A DNA stretch of 64,000 bases from Alteriqipengyuania bathyomarina_B. GTDB lineage: Bacteria > Pseudomonadota > Alphaproteobacteria > Sphingomonadales > Sphingomonadaceae. The notes under the pieces were generated by a model that searched no databases, had not been told where the DNA came from, and was given only the letters and a program-made list of their open reading frames with translations. Below are positions 8,958-17,659 of this stretch, piece after piece; within the stretch, counting starts at the first letter, position 1; the number at the start of each line of letters is the position of its first letter. The translations under genes were made by a program, and so were the position numbers. The stretch spans positions 744,001 through 808,000 of the forward strand of contig NZ_JBCFZM010000001.1 of assembly GCF_038594605.1 (NCBI RefSeq), written 5' to 3'.

Positions 8958-9356
8958 ATGAAACACACCCTGATATTCGCCGCGATCCTGCCGCTTTCCG
9001 CCTGCGCGATCGTCCCCAACAAGGGGCCGATCGTCGATTCGCCCCACGAAGTCGCGCAGCAGGGCAGCACCGTCGGCCTGCTGCGCCCGGTGCAGCTTGG
9101 CCGCGTTGTGGTGACCCCGATGCGGGTAACCGAGGACAGCCGCTGTCCGGTCAACGCGCGCTGCGTTTGGGCGGGCCGCACGGTCGTGGAAACGCGGATC
9201 GACGGGCCCGGCTGGCGCCAGACGCAGCCGCTCACGCTGGGTGAGCCGCACACTGTACGCGGCGTCACCGTGACGCTGGTGTCGGTCATGCCTGCCCAGC
9301 AGACCGGCAAACAGATCAGCTCCGCCGAATACCGCTTCGCGTTCGAGGGTGGTTAG
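8958..9356 (+). CDS. Small lipoprotein of unknown function
   Basis: 132 residues beginning with a lipoprotein signal peptide (lipobox LSAC, Cys16). The mature part contains a beta-rich segment with a Cys pair in DSRCPVNARCVWAGR (probably a disulfide) and no catalytic motif I recognise. The 'C P ... A R C V W A G' motif recurs in small uncharacterised lipoproteins. It is divergent from thiE and convergent with fba, its stop lying 3 bp from the fba stop. A role at the cell envelope is the only inference that can be supported. Confidence 0.78.
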   Translation: MKHTLIFAAILPLSACAIVPNKGPIVDSPHEVAQQGSTVGLLRPVQLGRVVVTPMRVTEDSRCPVNARCVWAGRTVVETRIDGPGWRQTQPLTLGEPHTVRGVTVTLVSVMPAQQTGKQISSAEYRFAFEGG

Positions 9357-9359
9357 CCC

Positions 9360-10253
9360 TCAGCCCGCGACGCTCGCCGAGTAAATCTCGTCGATCGCGC
9401 TTTCGAGGGCGTTGTTGAACTTCTCGTCGTCCATATGCGCGCGCAGCTCTTCGAGCAGGGCGCGGCTGAAGCTGGCGATCATGCCGGTGTTCTTGGCCAG
9501 CTCCGCGCAGGCTTCGTCACGGCCATAGCCGCCTGACAGCGCGACGACGCGCAGCACCTTGGGGTGCTCGACCAGCGGCAGATAGAGGTTCGGCTCGCTC
9601 GGGATGGTCAGCTTGAGCATCACCTGCTGTCCTTCGGGCACGCGCTCCAGCTGGTCGAGGAAGGCCGCCAGCAGATGCGCTTCCGCCGTGCCGCGCGTTT
9701 CCGACTTCAGGCTGACTTCGGGCTCGAGCATCGGCACGAGGCCGTGGCTGAGGATTTCGAGGCCGAAATCCATCTGCTGGCTGACCGCGTCCATGATCCC
9801 CTGCTGGTTCGCCTCGTGCACGACAGAGCGCATCTTGGTGCCGAACACGCCCAGCTCCTTGGCGCGCGCGCACTGCTGCGCCAGCTGCGGCATGTCCTTC
9901 ATCAGCTGCACGCCATTGGCTTCGTCGTGCATCCCCTTATCGACCTTCAGGAACGGCACGATGCCCTTGCCTGCAAGCCGTTCGGGAATGGGCATGCCTT
10001 CCTCGTTGCAGCCTTCCATCGTCTTTTCGAACAGAATCGCACCGACGACCTTCTCGCCCGTGAAGGCCGGGCTTTCGACGATGCGGCAGCGCATTTCGTG
10101 GATCTTGGCGAACATCTCGTCTTCGCCCGAATATTCGTCTTCGCCGACGCCATATCCGGCGAGAGCCTTGGGCGTGGAGCCGCCCGATTGGTCGAGCGCC
10201 GCGATAAACCCGTCGCCCTTGGCGATTTTCGCCTTCATCTCTTCGAAATTCAT
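9360..10253 (-). CDS. fda: Class I fructose-bisphosphate aldolase
   Basis: 297 residues, the length of the short Staphylococcus-type class I aldolase rather than the class II Zn enzyme. The N-terminus MNFEEMKAKIAKGDGFIAAL with DQSGGSTPKAL is typical; the Schiff-base lysine candidate is Lys214 in VMLKLTIPSE. It cleaves fructose-1,6-bisphosphate to DHAP and G3P, or runs in reverse in gluconeogenesis. It lies on the same strand as, and about 1.6 kb downstream of, the tkt-gap-pgk operon, separated by an oppositely oriented amidohydrolase, so it probably has its own promoter in 10254-10397. ATG at 10253 matches the family start. Confidence 0.95.
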   Translation of the reverse strand: MNFEEMKAKIAKGDGFIAALDQSGGSTPKALAGYGVGEDEYSGEDEMFAKIHEMRCRIVESPAFTGEKVVGAILFEKTMEGCNEEGMPIPERLAGKGIVPFLKVDKGMHDEANGVQLMKDMPQLAQQCARAKELGVFGTKMRSVVHEANQQGIMDAVSQQMDFGLEILSHGLVPMLEPEVSLKSETRGTAEAHLLAAFLDQLERVPEGQQVMLKLTIPSEPNLYLPLVEHPKVLRVVALSGGYGRDEACAELAKNTGMIASFSRALLEELRAHMDDEKFNNALESAIDEIYSASVAG

Positions 10254-10397
10254 GGGAGCCTTACGCCTTTCTGGAATTCGGGAAACTGTGTCCGGGCGCT
10301 TAGCCAGCCAAGCCAGTGCTCGCAAGGTAGGTGCATTTTATCGCACTCTCCCGCTCGCATTCTTGCTCGCCCAGACGGAGCTTCCTAAGCGCCCGCG

Positions 10398-11828
10398 ATG
10401 TTTTTCAGACCCGCAGCATGTCTTGCCCTCGCCGGCGCGAGCTTAACCTCCCTACCCGCCTGTACGACGGCTGCCGATGTGCAGACTGCGCGCCTGACCG
10501 TCAGCGAAGAGCAGCGCCCGTTCGTCACGGTGGACGAGGCGAAGGTCGCCATCGTTGGCGCAAGCTTGATCGACGGTTCTGGCACCGCGTCGAGGGACGA
10601 TCAGACGATTCTGATGGAAAACGGGAAGATCGCGTGGGTCGGCAAAACCGCCGATGCGCCGATCGACGGGCATCGCCGGATCGACGGACGCGGGGCGACG
10701 GTCATCCCGGGTATCGTCGGCATGCACGACCATCTGCATCGGCCCGGCACGCCTTTCACCGCCTTTTCTTCCACACGGCTCTGGCTGGCCGGGGGCGTTA
10801 CCGCCGTGCAGACGGCAGGCGCCGCAGAGGCGGAGCGCGAACTCGAACTGGCGCGTGCCATCGAAGAAGACGGGGCGCTCGGGCCCGAGATTTTCGCCAG
10901 CGCACCATATGTTACCGGGCCGGGCGGCAACGGGCCGATGACCAAGCCGAAGAGCGAGCAAGAAGCCCGCGCCTTCGTTCGCGAGTGGGCGGCGAAGGGC
11001 GTCAGCTGGTTCAAGCTGTACCGCCATACCGAACCCGCGATCGCGTCCGCCATCATCAACGAGGCGCATCGGCTAGGCCTGCGAACGACCGGGCACTTGT
11101 GCAGTATTTCGTACGGCAAGGCGGCCGAAATGGGGATCGACCGGGTGGAGCATGGCCTGAACGCCATGGCCGATTTCGTCGAGGGCCGTTCGGAAGGGGA
11201 ATGCGTTTCGAACCGCGCCGCGATCGACGCGCTGGAGATGGACGATCGGCGCCTGATCGCGCTGGTTGACACGCTGGTCCGCAACGATGTGGTGGTCGGA
11301 TCGACCTTGCCGATCATCGAAAGCGGCTATCCGGCGCGAATCCATATCGATGCGCGCAGCCTCGATGCATTGAGCCCCGACGAACGAGCGCGGGCCGAAG
11401 CTGCGCGCGAGGCGGGACGGAGCATTACGGACGAAGAACGCAAGCGAACCGCACGCTACACCAAGATCGCCGCGTTCGAACGGCTTTTCGCGCAGCGTGG
11501 CGGTACGCTGGTCACCGGGCCGGATCCGGGCCGCCACATCGTGCCCGGGTACGGCAACCAGCGCGCGGCGGAGCTGCTTTACGAAGCAGGTTTCACGATT
11601 CCCGAGGTGATCCGCATCATGACCGCGAACGGCGCCGAAACGCTGGGCGCAGGCGACAGGATAGGCCGGATCGCCGTAGGCTACGAAGCGGACATCGTCT
11701 TGCTGGAAGGTAATCTCGTGAAGGATGCCAGCGCGATCAATCGCCCGCGCATCGTGTTCAGCAACGGGCTCGGATACGATCCAACTGCGCTCGCTCGCGC
11801 GGCGAGCGGCCAGGTCGGCATACGGTAG
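10398..11828 (+). CDS. Lipoprotein amidohydrolase (imidazolonepropionase-like metal-dependent hydrolase)
   Basis: 476 residues. A signal peptide ends in lipobox LPAC (Cys22), so the enzyme is probably lipid-anchored and extracytoplasmic. The amidohydrolase core is intact: HxH metal ligands in GMHDHLH (His110/His112), a candidate bridging Lys in SWFKLYRH, His in RTTGHLCS and in DRVEHGLN, and the final Asp in LVTGPDPGRH. The closing segment ANGAETLGAGDRIGRIAVGYEADIVLL (split across ~20-residue blocks) is the usual return to the small beta domain. The substrate is unknown; relatives include prolidase-like and cyclic-amide hydrolases. It is divergent from fda and convergent with the thioesterase gene. 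Confidence 0.88.
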   Translation: MFFRPAACLALAGASLTSLPACTTAADVQTARLTVSEEQRPFVTVDEAKVAIVGASLIDGSGTASRDDQTILMENGKIAWVGKTADAPIDGHRRIDGRGATVIPGIVGMHDHLHRPGTPFTAFSSTRLWLAGGVTAVQTAGAAEAERELELARAIEEDGALGPEIFASAPYVTGPGGNGPMTKPKSEQEARAFVREWAAKGVSWFKLYRHTEPAIASAIINEAHRLGLRTTGHLCSISYGKAAEMGIDRVEHGLNAMADFVEGRSEGECVSNRAAIDALEMDDRRLIALVDTLVRNDVVVGSTLPIIESGYPARIHIDARSLDALSPDERARAEAAREAGRSITDEERKRTARYTKIAAFERLFAQRGGTLVTGPDPGRHIVPGYGNQRAAELLYEAGFTIPEVIRIMTANGAETLGAGDRIGRIAVGYEADIVLLEGNLVKDASAINRPRIVFSNGLGYDPTALARAASGQVGIR

Positions 11829-11847
11829 TTTCGCGCAGAGCCTGCGC

Positions 11848-12312
11848 TCAGCGGCTGCCGCGCACCTTGCGGATAATGCCGTCGAAGCGCAGCACCGGGG
11901 CGCCATCGGCCTTGACGATCCCGGCAACGAAGATCGTCTTGCCGCCCGCGCGCACCACCTCGCCGGTCGCCTCGATCAATTGCCCGACGCGCGCGGGATC
12001 GAGGAAATCGCCGGTCAGCGTCAATGTCACGCCGTGGCTGCCGTCCATCGCCTTGCGTGCGATGGTGAAGATCGCGGCGTCGGCGAAAGTCATCAGGCAG
12101 CCGCCATGCATGAAGCCCGCGCCGTTCATATGGCGCGGCTCTGCCCGGAACGCGATCCGCGCGGTGCCATCTGCATCGACCTTTTCGTAGAACGGCCCGG
12201 CGCGCTGTTCGAACGCGTCGCTCTGCCACACCTGCCAGCCCGCGAATTCGCCCTCGGTTACGTCCACCAGGCCGGTAGCGCCCGTTTCGCCCACACCTTC
12301 ATTCTCGCTCAT
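11848..12312 (-). CDS. PaaI-type hotdog-fold thioesterase
   Basis: 154 residues with the hotdog thioesterase pattern HMNGAGFMHGGCLMTFADAA (60-79) in which the HGG motif precedes the catalytic helix, followed by the strand-rich second half. Members hydrolyse aryl- or acyl-CoA thioesters. ATG at 12312 lies 4 bp after the pgk stop (12317), so the gene is the last member of the tkt-gap-pgk operon; a link to glycolysis is not obvious and may be only positional. The acyl-CoA substrate cannot be told from sequence. Confidence 0.85.
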   Translation of the reverse strand: MSENEGVGETGATGLVDVTEGEFAGWQVWQSDAFEQRAGPFYEKVDADGTARIAFRAEPRHMNGAGFMHGGCLMTFADAAIFTIARKAMDGSHGVTLTLTGDFLDPARVGQLIEATGEVVRAGGKTIFVAGIVKADGAPVLRFDGIIRKVRGSR

Positions 12313-12316
12313 CGAA

Positions 12317-13519
12317 TCACGCCTTCAACGCTTCGACACCGGGCAGCGGCTTGCCTTCCATCCATTCGAGGAAGGCACCGCCAGCCGTCGAAACATAGGT
12401 GAAATCCCCCGCTACGCCTGCTGCGTTGAGCGCAGCAACCGTATCCCCGCCGCCCGCAATCGAGACGAGCGAACCTTCCTGCGTCAGCGCCGCAGCGGTG
12501 CGTGCAAGGCTGACGGTCGCCTGATCGAAGGGCGGCGTTTCGAACGCGCCGAGCGGGCCGTTCCAGACCAGCGTGCGGCAGGTCTTGAGCACGTCGGCCA
12601 GCGCCTCGGTCGCCTGCGGCCCGATATCGAGGATCATCTCATCCTCGGCGACCTGGTGGACATTGCTCGTGCGCAAGCTTGCCGGGTTCGCCGCGAATTC
12701 CTTCGCCACCATCACATCATACGGCAGATGCACGGTGCATCCGGCATGATCGGCGGCGTCCATGATCGCATTGGCTTTGGCGACCAGATCGTGCTCGCAC
12801 AGCGATTTGCCGACATCGGCCCCGCGCGCGGCGAGAAAGGTGTTGGCCATCCCACCGCCGATGATCAGATGCTGCACCTTGCCGACGAGGTTTTCGAGCA
12901 CATCGAGCTTGGTCGACACCTTCGCCCCGCCGACCACCGCTGCGACCGGCGTTTCCGGATTGCCGAGCGCCGCGTCGAGCGCCTTGAGCTCTGCTTCCAT
13001 CGCGCGGCCCGCATAGGCGGGAAGGATATGGGCAAGCCCCTCGGTGCTGGCATGAGCACGGTGCGCGGCGGAAAAGGCGTCGTTCACGTAGAAATCGGCG
13101 TGCTGCGCCATGCGCTTGGCGAACTCGGCATCGTTCGCCTCTTCGCCCGGCCAGAAGCGGACATTGTCGAGCAGGCCGACATCGCCATTGCCGAGAATGC
13201 CGATCGACTGTGCGACCACAGGGCCCGAGACCTCGGAGATGAACATCACCTCCTTGCCCAGCACGTCCTCGACATCGTCCTGAACGAAGCTGGTGCTCAT
13301 GGTCGAATGGCGCTGCCCCTTGGGCCGCCCGAAATGGGCGAGCAGCAGCACCTTGGCACCCTTGTCGCTCAACTCGAGGATGGTCGGCTTCGCCGCCTCG
13401 ACCCGGGTGACGTCGGTGGCCGAGCCATCCTTCATCGGCAGGTTGAGGTCGACGCGCACCAGCGCGACCTTGCCGGAAAGATCGGCGGGCAGATCGTCGA
13501 GGGTTTTGAAATTCGCCAC
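12317..13519 (-). CDS. pgk: Phosphoglycerate kinase
   Basis: 400 residues. The N-terminal substrate domain shows KVALVRVDLNLPMKDG and LLLAHFGRPKGQ; later VLLLDNVRF-like (DVGLLDNVRFWPGE) and the nucleotide-binding LVWNGPLGAFETPPFD and SIAGGGDTVAALN motifs follow. It interconverts 1,3-bisphosphoglycerate and 3-phosphoglycerate with ADP/ATP. There is no ATG; two in-frame GTG codons are possible, 13519 (preceded by AGGAAAGGA at about 7 nt) and 13525. 13519 is chosen because it gives the conserved M-A-N-F-K-T-L-D start. The gene follows gap after a 167-173 bp gap filled with a palindromic repeat (13533-13681). Confidence 0.96.
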   Translation of the reverse strand: MANFKTLDDLPADLSGKVALVRVDLNLPMKDGSATDVTRVEAAKPTILELSDKGAKVLLLAHFGRPKGQRHSTMSTSFVQDDVEDVLGKEVMFISEVSGPVVAQSIGILGNGDVGLLDNVRFWPGEEANDAEFAKRMAQHADFYVNDAFSAAHRAHASTEGLAHILPAYAGRAMEAELKALDAALGNPETPVAAVVGGAKVSTKLDVLENLVGKVQHLIIGGGMANTFLAARGADVGKSLCEHDLVAKANAIMDAADHAGCTVHLPYDVMVAKEFAANPASLRTSNVHQVAEDEMILDIGPQATEALADVLKTCRTLVWNGPLGAFETPPFDQATVSLARTAAALTQEGSLVSIAGGGDTVAALNAAGVAGDFTYVSTAGGAFLEWMEGKPLPGVEALKA

Positions 13520-13532
13520 TGTCACATCCTTT

Positions 13533-13681
13533 CCTCTCCCACGGGAGAGGGATACGGAGCCCTGCGAGCTGGCTCGCCAGGCGGAGTTGGGTGAGGGTCT
13601 GCCCAGTTTGCAGCCCCTCATCCAAGCTTCGCTAGTCGCTTCTGCGACAAGCTGCGCTGTCCTTCTCCCGTCGGGAGAAGG
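13533..13681. repeat. Intergenic palindromic repeat between gap and pgk
   Basis: The spacer is bounded by two short perfect hairpins, CCTCTCCC/GGGAGAGG (13533-13550) and CCTTCTCCC/GGGAGAAGG (13661-13681); the outer arms are also partly complementary to each other. The interior has the 'gggtgagggtctgcc...gcccctcatcc' theme common in alphaproteobacterial intergenic elements. It would be transcribed within the tkt-gap-pgk mRNA, where it could set relative gap and pgk levels through processing or stability. No ORF or transposase is present. Confidence 0.75.
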
Positions 13682-13692
13682 ATGCGCCGACC

Positions 13693-14700
13693 TCAGATCA
13701 GCTTCGCCATTACCCCGGCGGTGTCGATCATCCGGTTGGAGAAGCCCCACTCGTTGTCGTACCAGCTGACGACGCGCGCGAGCTTCCCTTCGAGAACCGC
13801 GGTTTCGAGGCTGTCGACCGTGCTGCTGGCGGGCTGGTGGTTGAAGTCGCTCGAAACCAGCGGCTGTGCGGTGAAATCGAGCACGCCCTTCATCGGGCCG
13901 TTTGCGGCAGCCTTGAGCGCTTCGTTGAGCTCTTCGGCGCTCGTGTCGCGCCCGGGCGTGAACACCAGGTCGATCAGCGAGACGTTGGGCGTGGGCACGC
14001 GGACCGACGATCCGTCGAGCTTGCCGTTGAGCTCGGGCAGGACGAGGCCGACCGCGCGCGCCGCGCCGGTGGTGGTCGGGATCATGTTCTGCGCGCCGCC
14101 GCGGGCCCGGCGCATGTCCGAATGCATCTGGTCGAGCATGCGCTGGTCGTTGGTATAAGAGTGGATCGTGGTCATGAAGCCACGTTCGATCCCCACGGTG
14201 TCCTGCATCACCTTCGCCACGGGCGCGAGGCAGTTGGTCGTGCAGCTGGCGTTGGAGACGATATGATCGTCGGCGGTCAGCACTTCGTGGTTCACGCCGT
14301 AGACGACCGTCTTGAGGTCGCCCTTGGCAGGCGCCGAAATCAGCACGCGCTTGGCACCGGCATCGAGATGCGGCTTCGCAGCGTCGACCGACTGGAAGAA
14401 GCCGGTGCATTCGAGCACGATGTCCACGCCCATGTCGCCATGCGGCAGCTTGCCAGGCTCACGCTCGCTCGTCACCGCGATCTTCTTGCCGTCGACCACC
14501 AGCGCGTTGCCGTCGACGCTGACCGTTCCGGGGAAGCGGCCATGGGTCGAATCGTACTGGAACAGCAGGGCATTGGCGTCCGCATCCGCCAGATCGTTGA
14601 TCGCGACCAGTTCCAGATCGTGATCGCTACGCTCAAGGATGGCGCGCGCGACAAGCCGCCCGATGCGGCCGAAACCATTGATTGCAACCTTGGTCGCCAT
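13693..14700 (-). CDS. gap: Glyceraldehyde-3-phosphate dehydrogenase (type I, NAD-dependent)
   Basis: 335 residues. The N-terminal Rossmann motif is VAINGFGRIGR (5-15); Asp36 in VAINDLAD at the end of the second strand indicates NAD+ preference. The catalytic cysteine is Cys153 in SNASCTTNCLAP. The C-terminus WYDNEWGFSNRMIDTA is typical. It oxidises G3P to 1,3-bisphosphoglycerate. It lies 17 bp downstream of tkt and upstream of pgk in one operon. The long upstream extension of this frame is a shadow inside tkt; ATG at 14700 fits the family. Confidence 0.97.
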   Translation of the reverse strand: MATKVAINGFGRIGRLVARAILERSDHDLELVAINDLADADANALLFQYDSTHGRFPGTVSVDGNALVVDGKKIAVTSEREPGKLPHGDMGVDIVLECTGFFQSVDAAKPHLDAGAKRVLISAPAKGDLKTVVYGVNHEVLTADDHIVSNASCTTNCLAPVAKVMQDTVGIERGFMTTIHSYTNDQRMLDQMHSDMRRARGGAQNMIPTTTGAARAVGLVLPELNGKLDGSSVRVPTPNVSLIDLVFTPGRDTSAEELNEALKAAANGPMKGVLDFTAQPLVSSDFNHQPASSTVDSLETAVLEGKLARVVSWYDNEWGFSNRMIDTAGVMAKLI

Positions 14701-14717
14701 GATGCTGTTCTCCTGAC

Positions 14718-16709
14718 TTATGCTTCTAGCTTGGCGAGGATCTTGGGGACGATCGCTTCGCTGGTGAAACCGAATTTCTCGAATGCGTCCTTCGCGGGGG
14801 CGGAGGTGCCGAAAGTATCGATGCCGATCCGCAGGCCATTGAGCATCGTGTAGCGTTCCCACCCGAAGGTGGTTCCCGCTTCGATGCTGACCCGAAGAAC
14901 CTCGTCCGGCCCGACATTGGGCAGGATGTTGTCGCGATAGGCGGGGCTCTGTTCGTCGAACAGTTCGGCGCAGGGCATCGAGACCACGTCGGCACCGATA
15001 TCGCACGATTCGAGATCCTTGGCGCAGGCCAGCGCCAGGCCGACTTCCGAACCCGTCGCGATCAGGATCACGCGGCGTTCGGCCTCGGCTTCCTTCACCC
15101 GGTAGGCACCGTGCGCGCACTGGTTGCCCTCGGCAACCTCGGTGCGGAACTGATCGAGCCCCTGACGCGACAGCGCGAGCACGCTCGGCCGCTTTTTCTG
15201 CTGGAGCGCGACATCCCAGCATTCGGCGGTCTCGACCGCGTCGCCCGGGCGCATCACCAACAGGTTGGGGATCGCGCGCAGCGATTGCAGGTGCTCGATC
15301 GGCTGGTGGGTCGGGCCATCCTCGCCCAGCCCGATCGAATCGTGCGTCATGACGTAGATCACCCGCGCCTCTTGCAGCGCGGAAAGGCGGATCGCCGGGC
15401 GGCAATAGTCGCTGAACACCAGGAAGGTGCCACCGTAGGGGATCACCCCGCCGTGTAGCGCCATGCCGTTCATGGCCGAAGCCATTCCGAATTCGCGGAT
15501 GCCGTAATAGACGTAGCGTCCGGCGCGGTTGTCGGCGAAGAAATCGCCCAGATCGCCGGCCTTGGTGTTGTTCGAGCCCGTAAGGTCGGCGGAACCGCCG
15601 ACTGTTTCGGGCAGCCGGTTGTTGATCACCGCCAGCGCATTCTCGCTCGCCTTGCGCGTTGCCACCTTCTGCGGTTCACGAACCAACCCGGCTACGAATT
15701 CGTCGAGGCTGAAGCCTTCGGGCAGGTCGCCCGCCATGCGTCGCTCCAGCTCGGCCTTCTGATCGCTGGCATCGAGCCGCGCCAACCATTCGGAACGCTG
15801 TTCCCTGCATCGCGCGCCGGCGGAATGCCATTCGCCGCGAATCTGGTCGGGGATCTGGAACGGCTCCGCGTTCCAGTTCAATTCCTCGCGCGCGGCGGCG
15901 ATTTCGTCTGCGCCCAGCGGAGCACCATGGGTTGCAGCGGTACCCTGCTTGTTGGGCGCGCCGTAACCGATCATCGTGCGGCACGCGATCAGCGCAGGGC
16001 GATCCTCGGCCAGCGCTTCCTCGATTGCGCGCGCGATGTCGGCATAGTCGTGGCCGTCGCACTGGTTCACGAACCAGCCGGTCGCCTCGTAGCGGGCGCG
16101 CACGTTCTCGCTCGTCGAAAGGTCGGTGCTGCCGTCGATGGTGATCTGGTTATCGTCCCAGAACACGATCAGACGGCTGAGTTTCAGGTGACCGGCAAGC
16201 CCGATCGCCTCGTGGTTGAGGCCTTCCATCAGGCACCCGTCGCCCGCGATCACCCAGGTCCGGTGGTCGACCAGCTCGTCACCGAATTGCGCATTCAGGT
16301 GCCGTTCCGCCATCGCCATGCCCACCGCCATCGCGAGGCCCTGCCCCAGCGGACCGGTGGTGCATTCGACGCCCGGCAGCAGAAAATTCTCCGGGTGCCC
16401 CGCGGTCGGGCTGCCGAGCTGGCGGAAATTCTCGATCTCCTCCATCGTCGGATGCGCGAAGCCCGAAAGATGCAGCAGCGAATAGAGCAGCATCGACCCG
16501 TGGCCCGCGCTCAGCACGAAGCGGTCGCGGTCGGCCCAGTCAGGCGCGCTCGAATCATATTTGAGATAGTTCGACCAGAGGACGGTGGCGACATCGGCCA
16601 TGCCCATCGGCATCCCGGGATGGCCGCTTTGCGCTTTTTGCACCGCATCCATCGACAGGGCCCGGATGGCGTTGGCCATCGGGATCATGCGTGCAGGGTC
16701 GAGACTCAT
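14718..16709 (-). CDS. tkt: Transketolase
   Basis: 663 residues, typical transketolase length. The order of motifs is AQSGHPGMPMGMADVA (N-terminal PP domain, His for phosphate), the TPP-binding GDGCLMEGLNHEAIGLAGH segment with WDDNQITIDG, the central pyrimidine domain with VYYGIREFGMASAMNGMALHGG (Glu for TPP activation), TYDSIGLGEDGPTHQPIEHL-type region and a C-terminal domain. It moves two-carbon units in the pentose phosphate pathway. First gene of the tkt-gap-pgk-thioesterase operon. ATG at 16709 is chosen; the GTG at 16721 lies inside the AGGAG ribosome binding site and is unlikely. Transcribed away from the zapA unit, with 180 bp between. Confidence 0.96.
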   Translation of the reverse strand: MSLDPARMIPMANAIRALSMDAVQKAQSGHPGMPMGMADVATVLWSNYLKYDSSAPDWADRDRFVLSAGHGSMLLYSLLHLSGFAHPTMEEIENFRQLGSPTAGHPENFLLPGVECTTGPLGQGLAMAVGMAMAERHLNAQFGDELVDHRTWVIAGDGCLMEGLNHEAIGLAGHLKLSRLIVFWDDNQITIDGSTDLSTSENVRARYEATGWFVNQCDGHDYADIARAIEEALAEDRPALIACRTMIGYGAPNKQGTAATHGAPLGADEIAAAREELNWNAEPFQIPDQIRGEWHSAGARCREQRSEWLARLDASDQKAELERRMAGDLPEGFSLDEFVAGLVREPQKVATRKASENALAVINNRLPETVGGSADLTGSNNTKAGDLGDFFADNRAGRYVYYGIREFGMASAMNGMALHGGVIPYGGTFLVFSDYCRPAIRLSALQEARVIYVMTHDSIGLGEDGPTHQPIEHLQSLRAIPNLLVMRPGDAVETAECWDVALQQKKRPSVLALSRQGLDQFRTEVAEGNQCAHGAYRVKEAEAERRVILIATGSEVGLALACAKDLESCDIGADVVSMPCAELFDEQSPAYRDNILPNVGPDEVLRVSIEAGTTFGWERYTMLNGLRIGIDTFGTSAPAKDAFEKFGFTSEAIVPKILAKLEA

Positions 16710-16889
16710 CTGTGGGGGCACTCCTGAGCGGCGGGCGGATGCCGCGATTCGAACATGCGAGTGCCTTCGACAAGCGAAGCGCTCAGGTCAAGGCGAGGGG
16801 GCACTTTGCGGCCCAAGGATCGCTCAACCTGTCCAAAAAATTCTTTGCGCTCTTGGGAATGGCGGATTTGCCCCTTACACGTTCTGCGC

Positions 16890-17090
16890 ATGAGGGATGA
16901 AAGGCTCGAACAGACAGTCCAGCGGATCGAGCGTGCACTGGCGCGGATCGCGGCTGCTGCCGATTCTTCCGTCAAAGGCGGCCAGCCTTCCGACAGCGAT
17001 CTGGCGGCACGGCACGAGGCGATGCGCAGCAAGGTGCGCAGCGAACTGGACCGGCTCGACCGGGTAATCGGCGAGTTGGAAGATGAGTAA
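16890..17090 (+). CDS. Small coiled-coil protein overlapping zapA
   Basis: 66 residues, highly charged and almost wholly helical by eye, with a heptad-like pattern in ERLEQTVQRIERALARIAAAA (trimmed) and again in RSKVRSELDRLDRVIGELEDE near the C-terminus; the middle is a short Gly/Ser/Pro linker. Its last 8 nt overlap the zapA start (17083), so translation of the two is likely coupled. No catalytic motif and no named family that I recognise. A role with ZapA or FtsZ is inference from position and coiled-coil character only. ATG at 16890 is chosen because the longer in-frame reading (to 16755) runs into the tkt promoter region with a non-coding composition. Confidence 0.75.
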   Translation: MRDERLEQTVQRIERALARIAAAADSSVKGGQPSDSDLAARHEAMRSKVRSELDRLDRVIGELEDE

Positions 17091-17652
17091 GGTCGAAATC
17101 ACCATCGGCGGGCGCGACTTTGCGATCTCCTGCGGACCGGAGGACGAGCCGCGGGTGCGCGCGCTCGTCGAATCGATCGACGAGCATTATCAGGAAGTTG
17201 CCCCCCGCTTCTCGCAGAACCTGCTGTTCGCGTGCCTGCGCGCGGCGGACGAGGTGTTCGACAAGGCGGGAGTGGCACCCGGGGAAGACCCCGAACTGGC
17301 GCGCACGCGCGCGCGACTGGCCGAGGTCGAGCAGGAACGGGACCGGCTGGAAGCGGCGCTCTCCTCCGCAACCGATGCGCGAGGGCGGCTGGAGCGGGAC
17401 ATCCGCCAGGCGCGCGAGGAAGCAGCCACACGCGATGCCGCGCAAAGCAAGGCGCAGGCGGAGCGGATCGAGACGCTGGAGGCGCGCTGCGCCGATCTCC
17501 AGCAGCGTCTCGAGGATGCGCAGAGCCAGGAACTGCCCTTTGCGGCCGCTCCGCACGGGGACGATCCCGAGCTGCTGCCTGCGCTGGAGCGATTTGCGGG
17601 CCTGCTCGAATCCTGTGCGGACAAGCTTGAGGGTCGCGTCCCCAACACCTAG
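17083..17652 (+). CDS. zapA: Cell division protein ZapA, long coiled-coil form
   Basis: 189 residues. The N-terminal 70-75 residues are the ZapA domain (VEITIGGRDFAISCGPEDE, ALVESIDEHYQE, LLFACLRAADEVFD). The rest is a long, charged coiled coil (about 80-155), making the protein nearly twice the ~100 residues of E. coli ZapA. ZapA bundles FtsZ filaments at the division site. It overlaps the 66-residue gene upstream and is followed by 6S RNA and 5-formyl-THF cyclo-ligase, the order zapA-ssrS-fau shared by many proteobacteria. Confidence 0.92.
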   Translation: MSKVEITIGGRDFAISCGPEDEPRVRALVESIDEHYQEVAPRFSQNLLFACLRAADEVFDKAGVAPGEDPELARTRARLAEVEQERDRLEAALSSATDARGRLERDIRQAREEAATRDAAQSKAQAERIETLEARCADLQQRLEDAQSQELPFAAAPHGDDPELLPALERFAGLLESCADKLEGRVPNT

Positions 17653-17659
17653 ATAGGTG

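Noticed and set aside
13526..14410. Pgk extension giving a ~697-residue fusion reading
   Set aside because: It runs in the wrong frame through gap and through a palindromic repeat; there is no fused domain.
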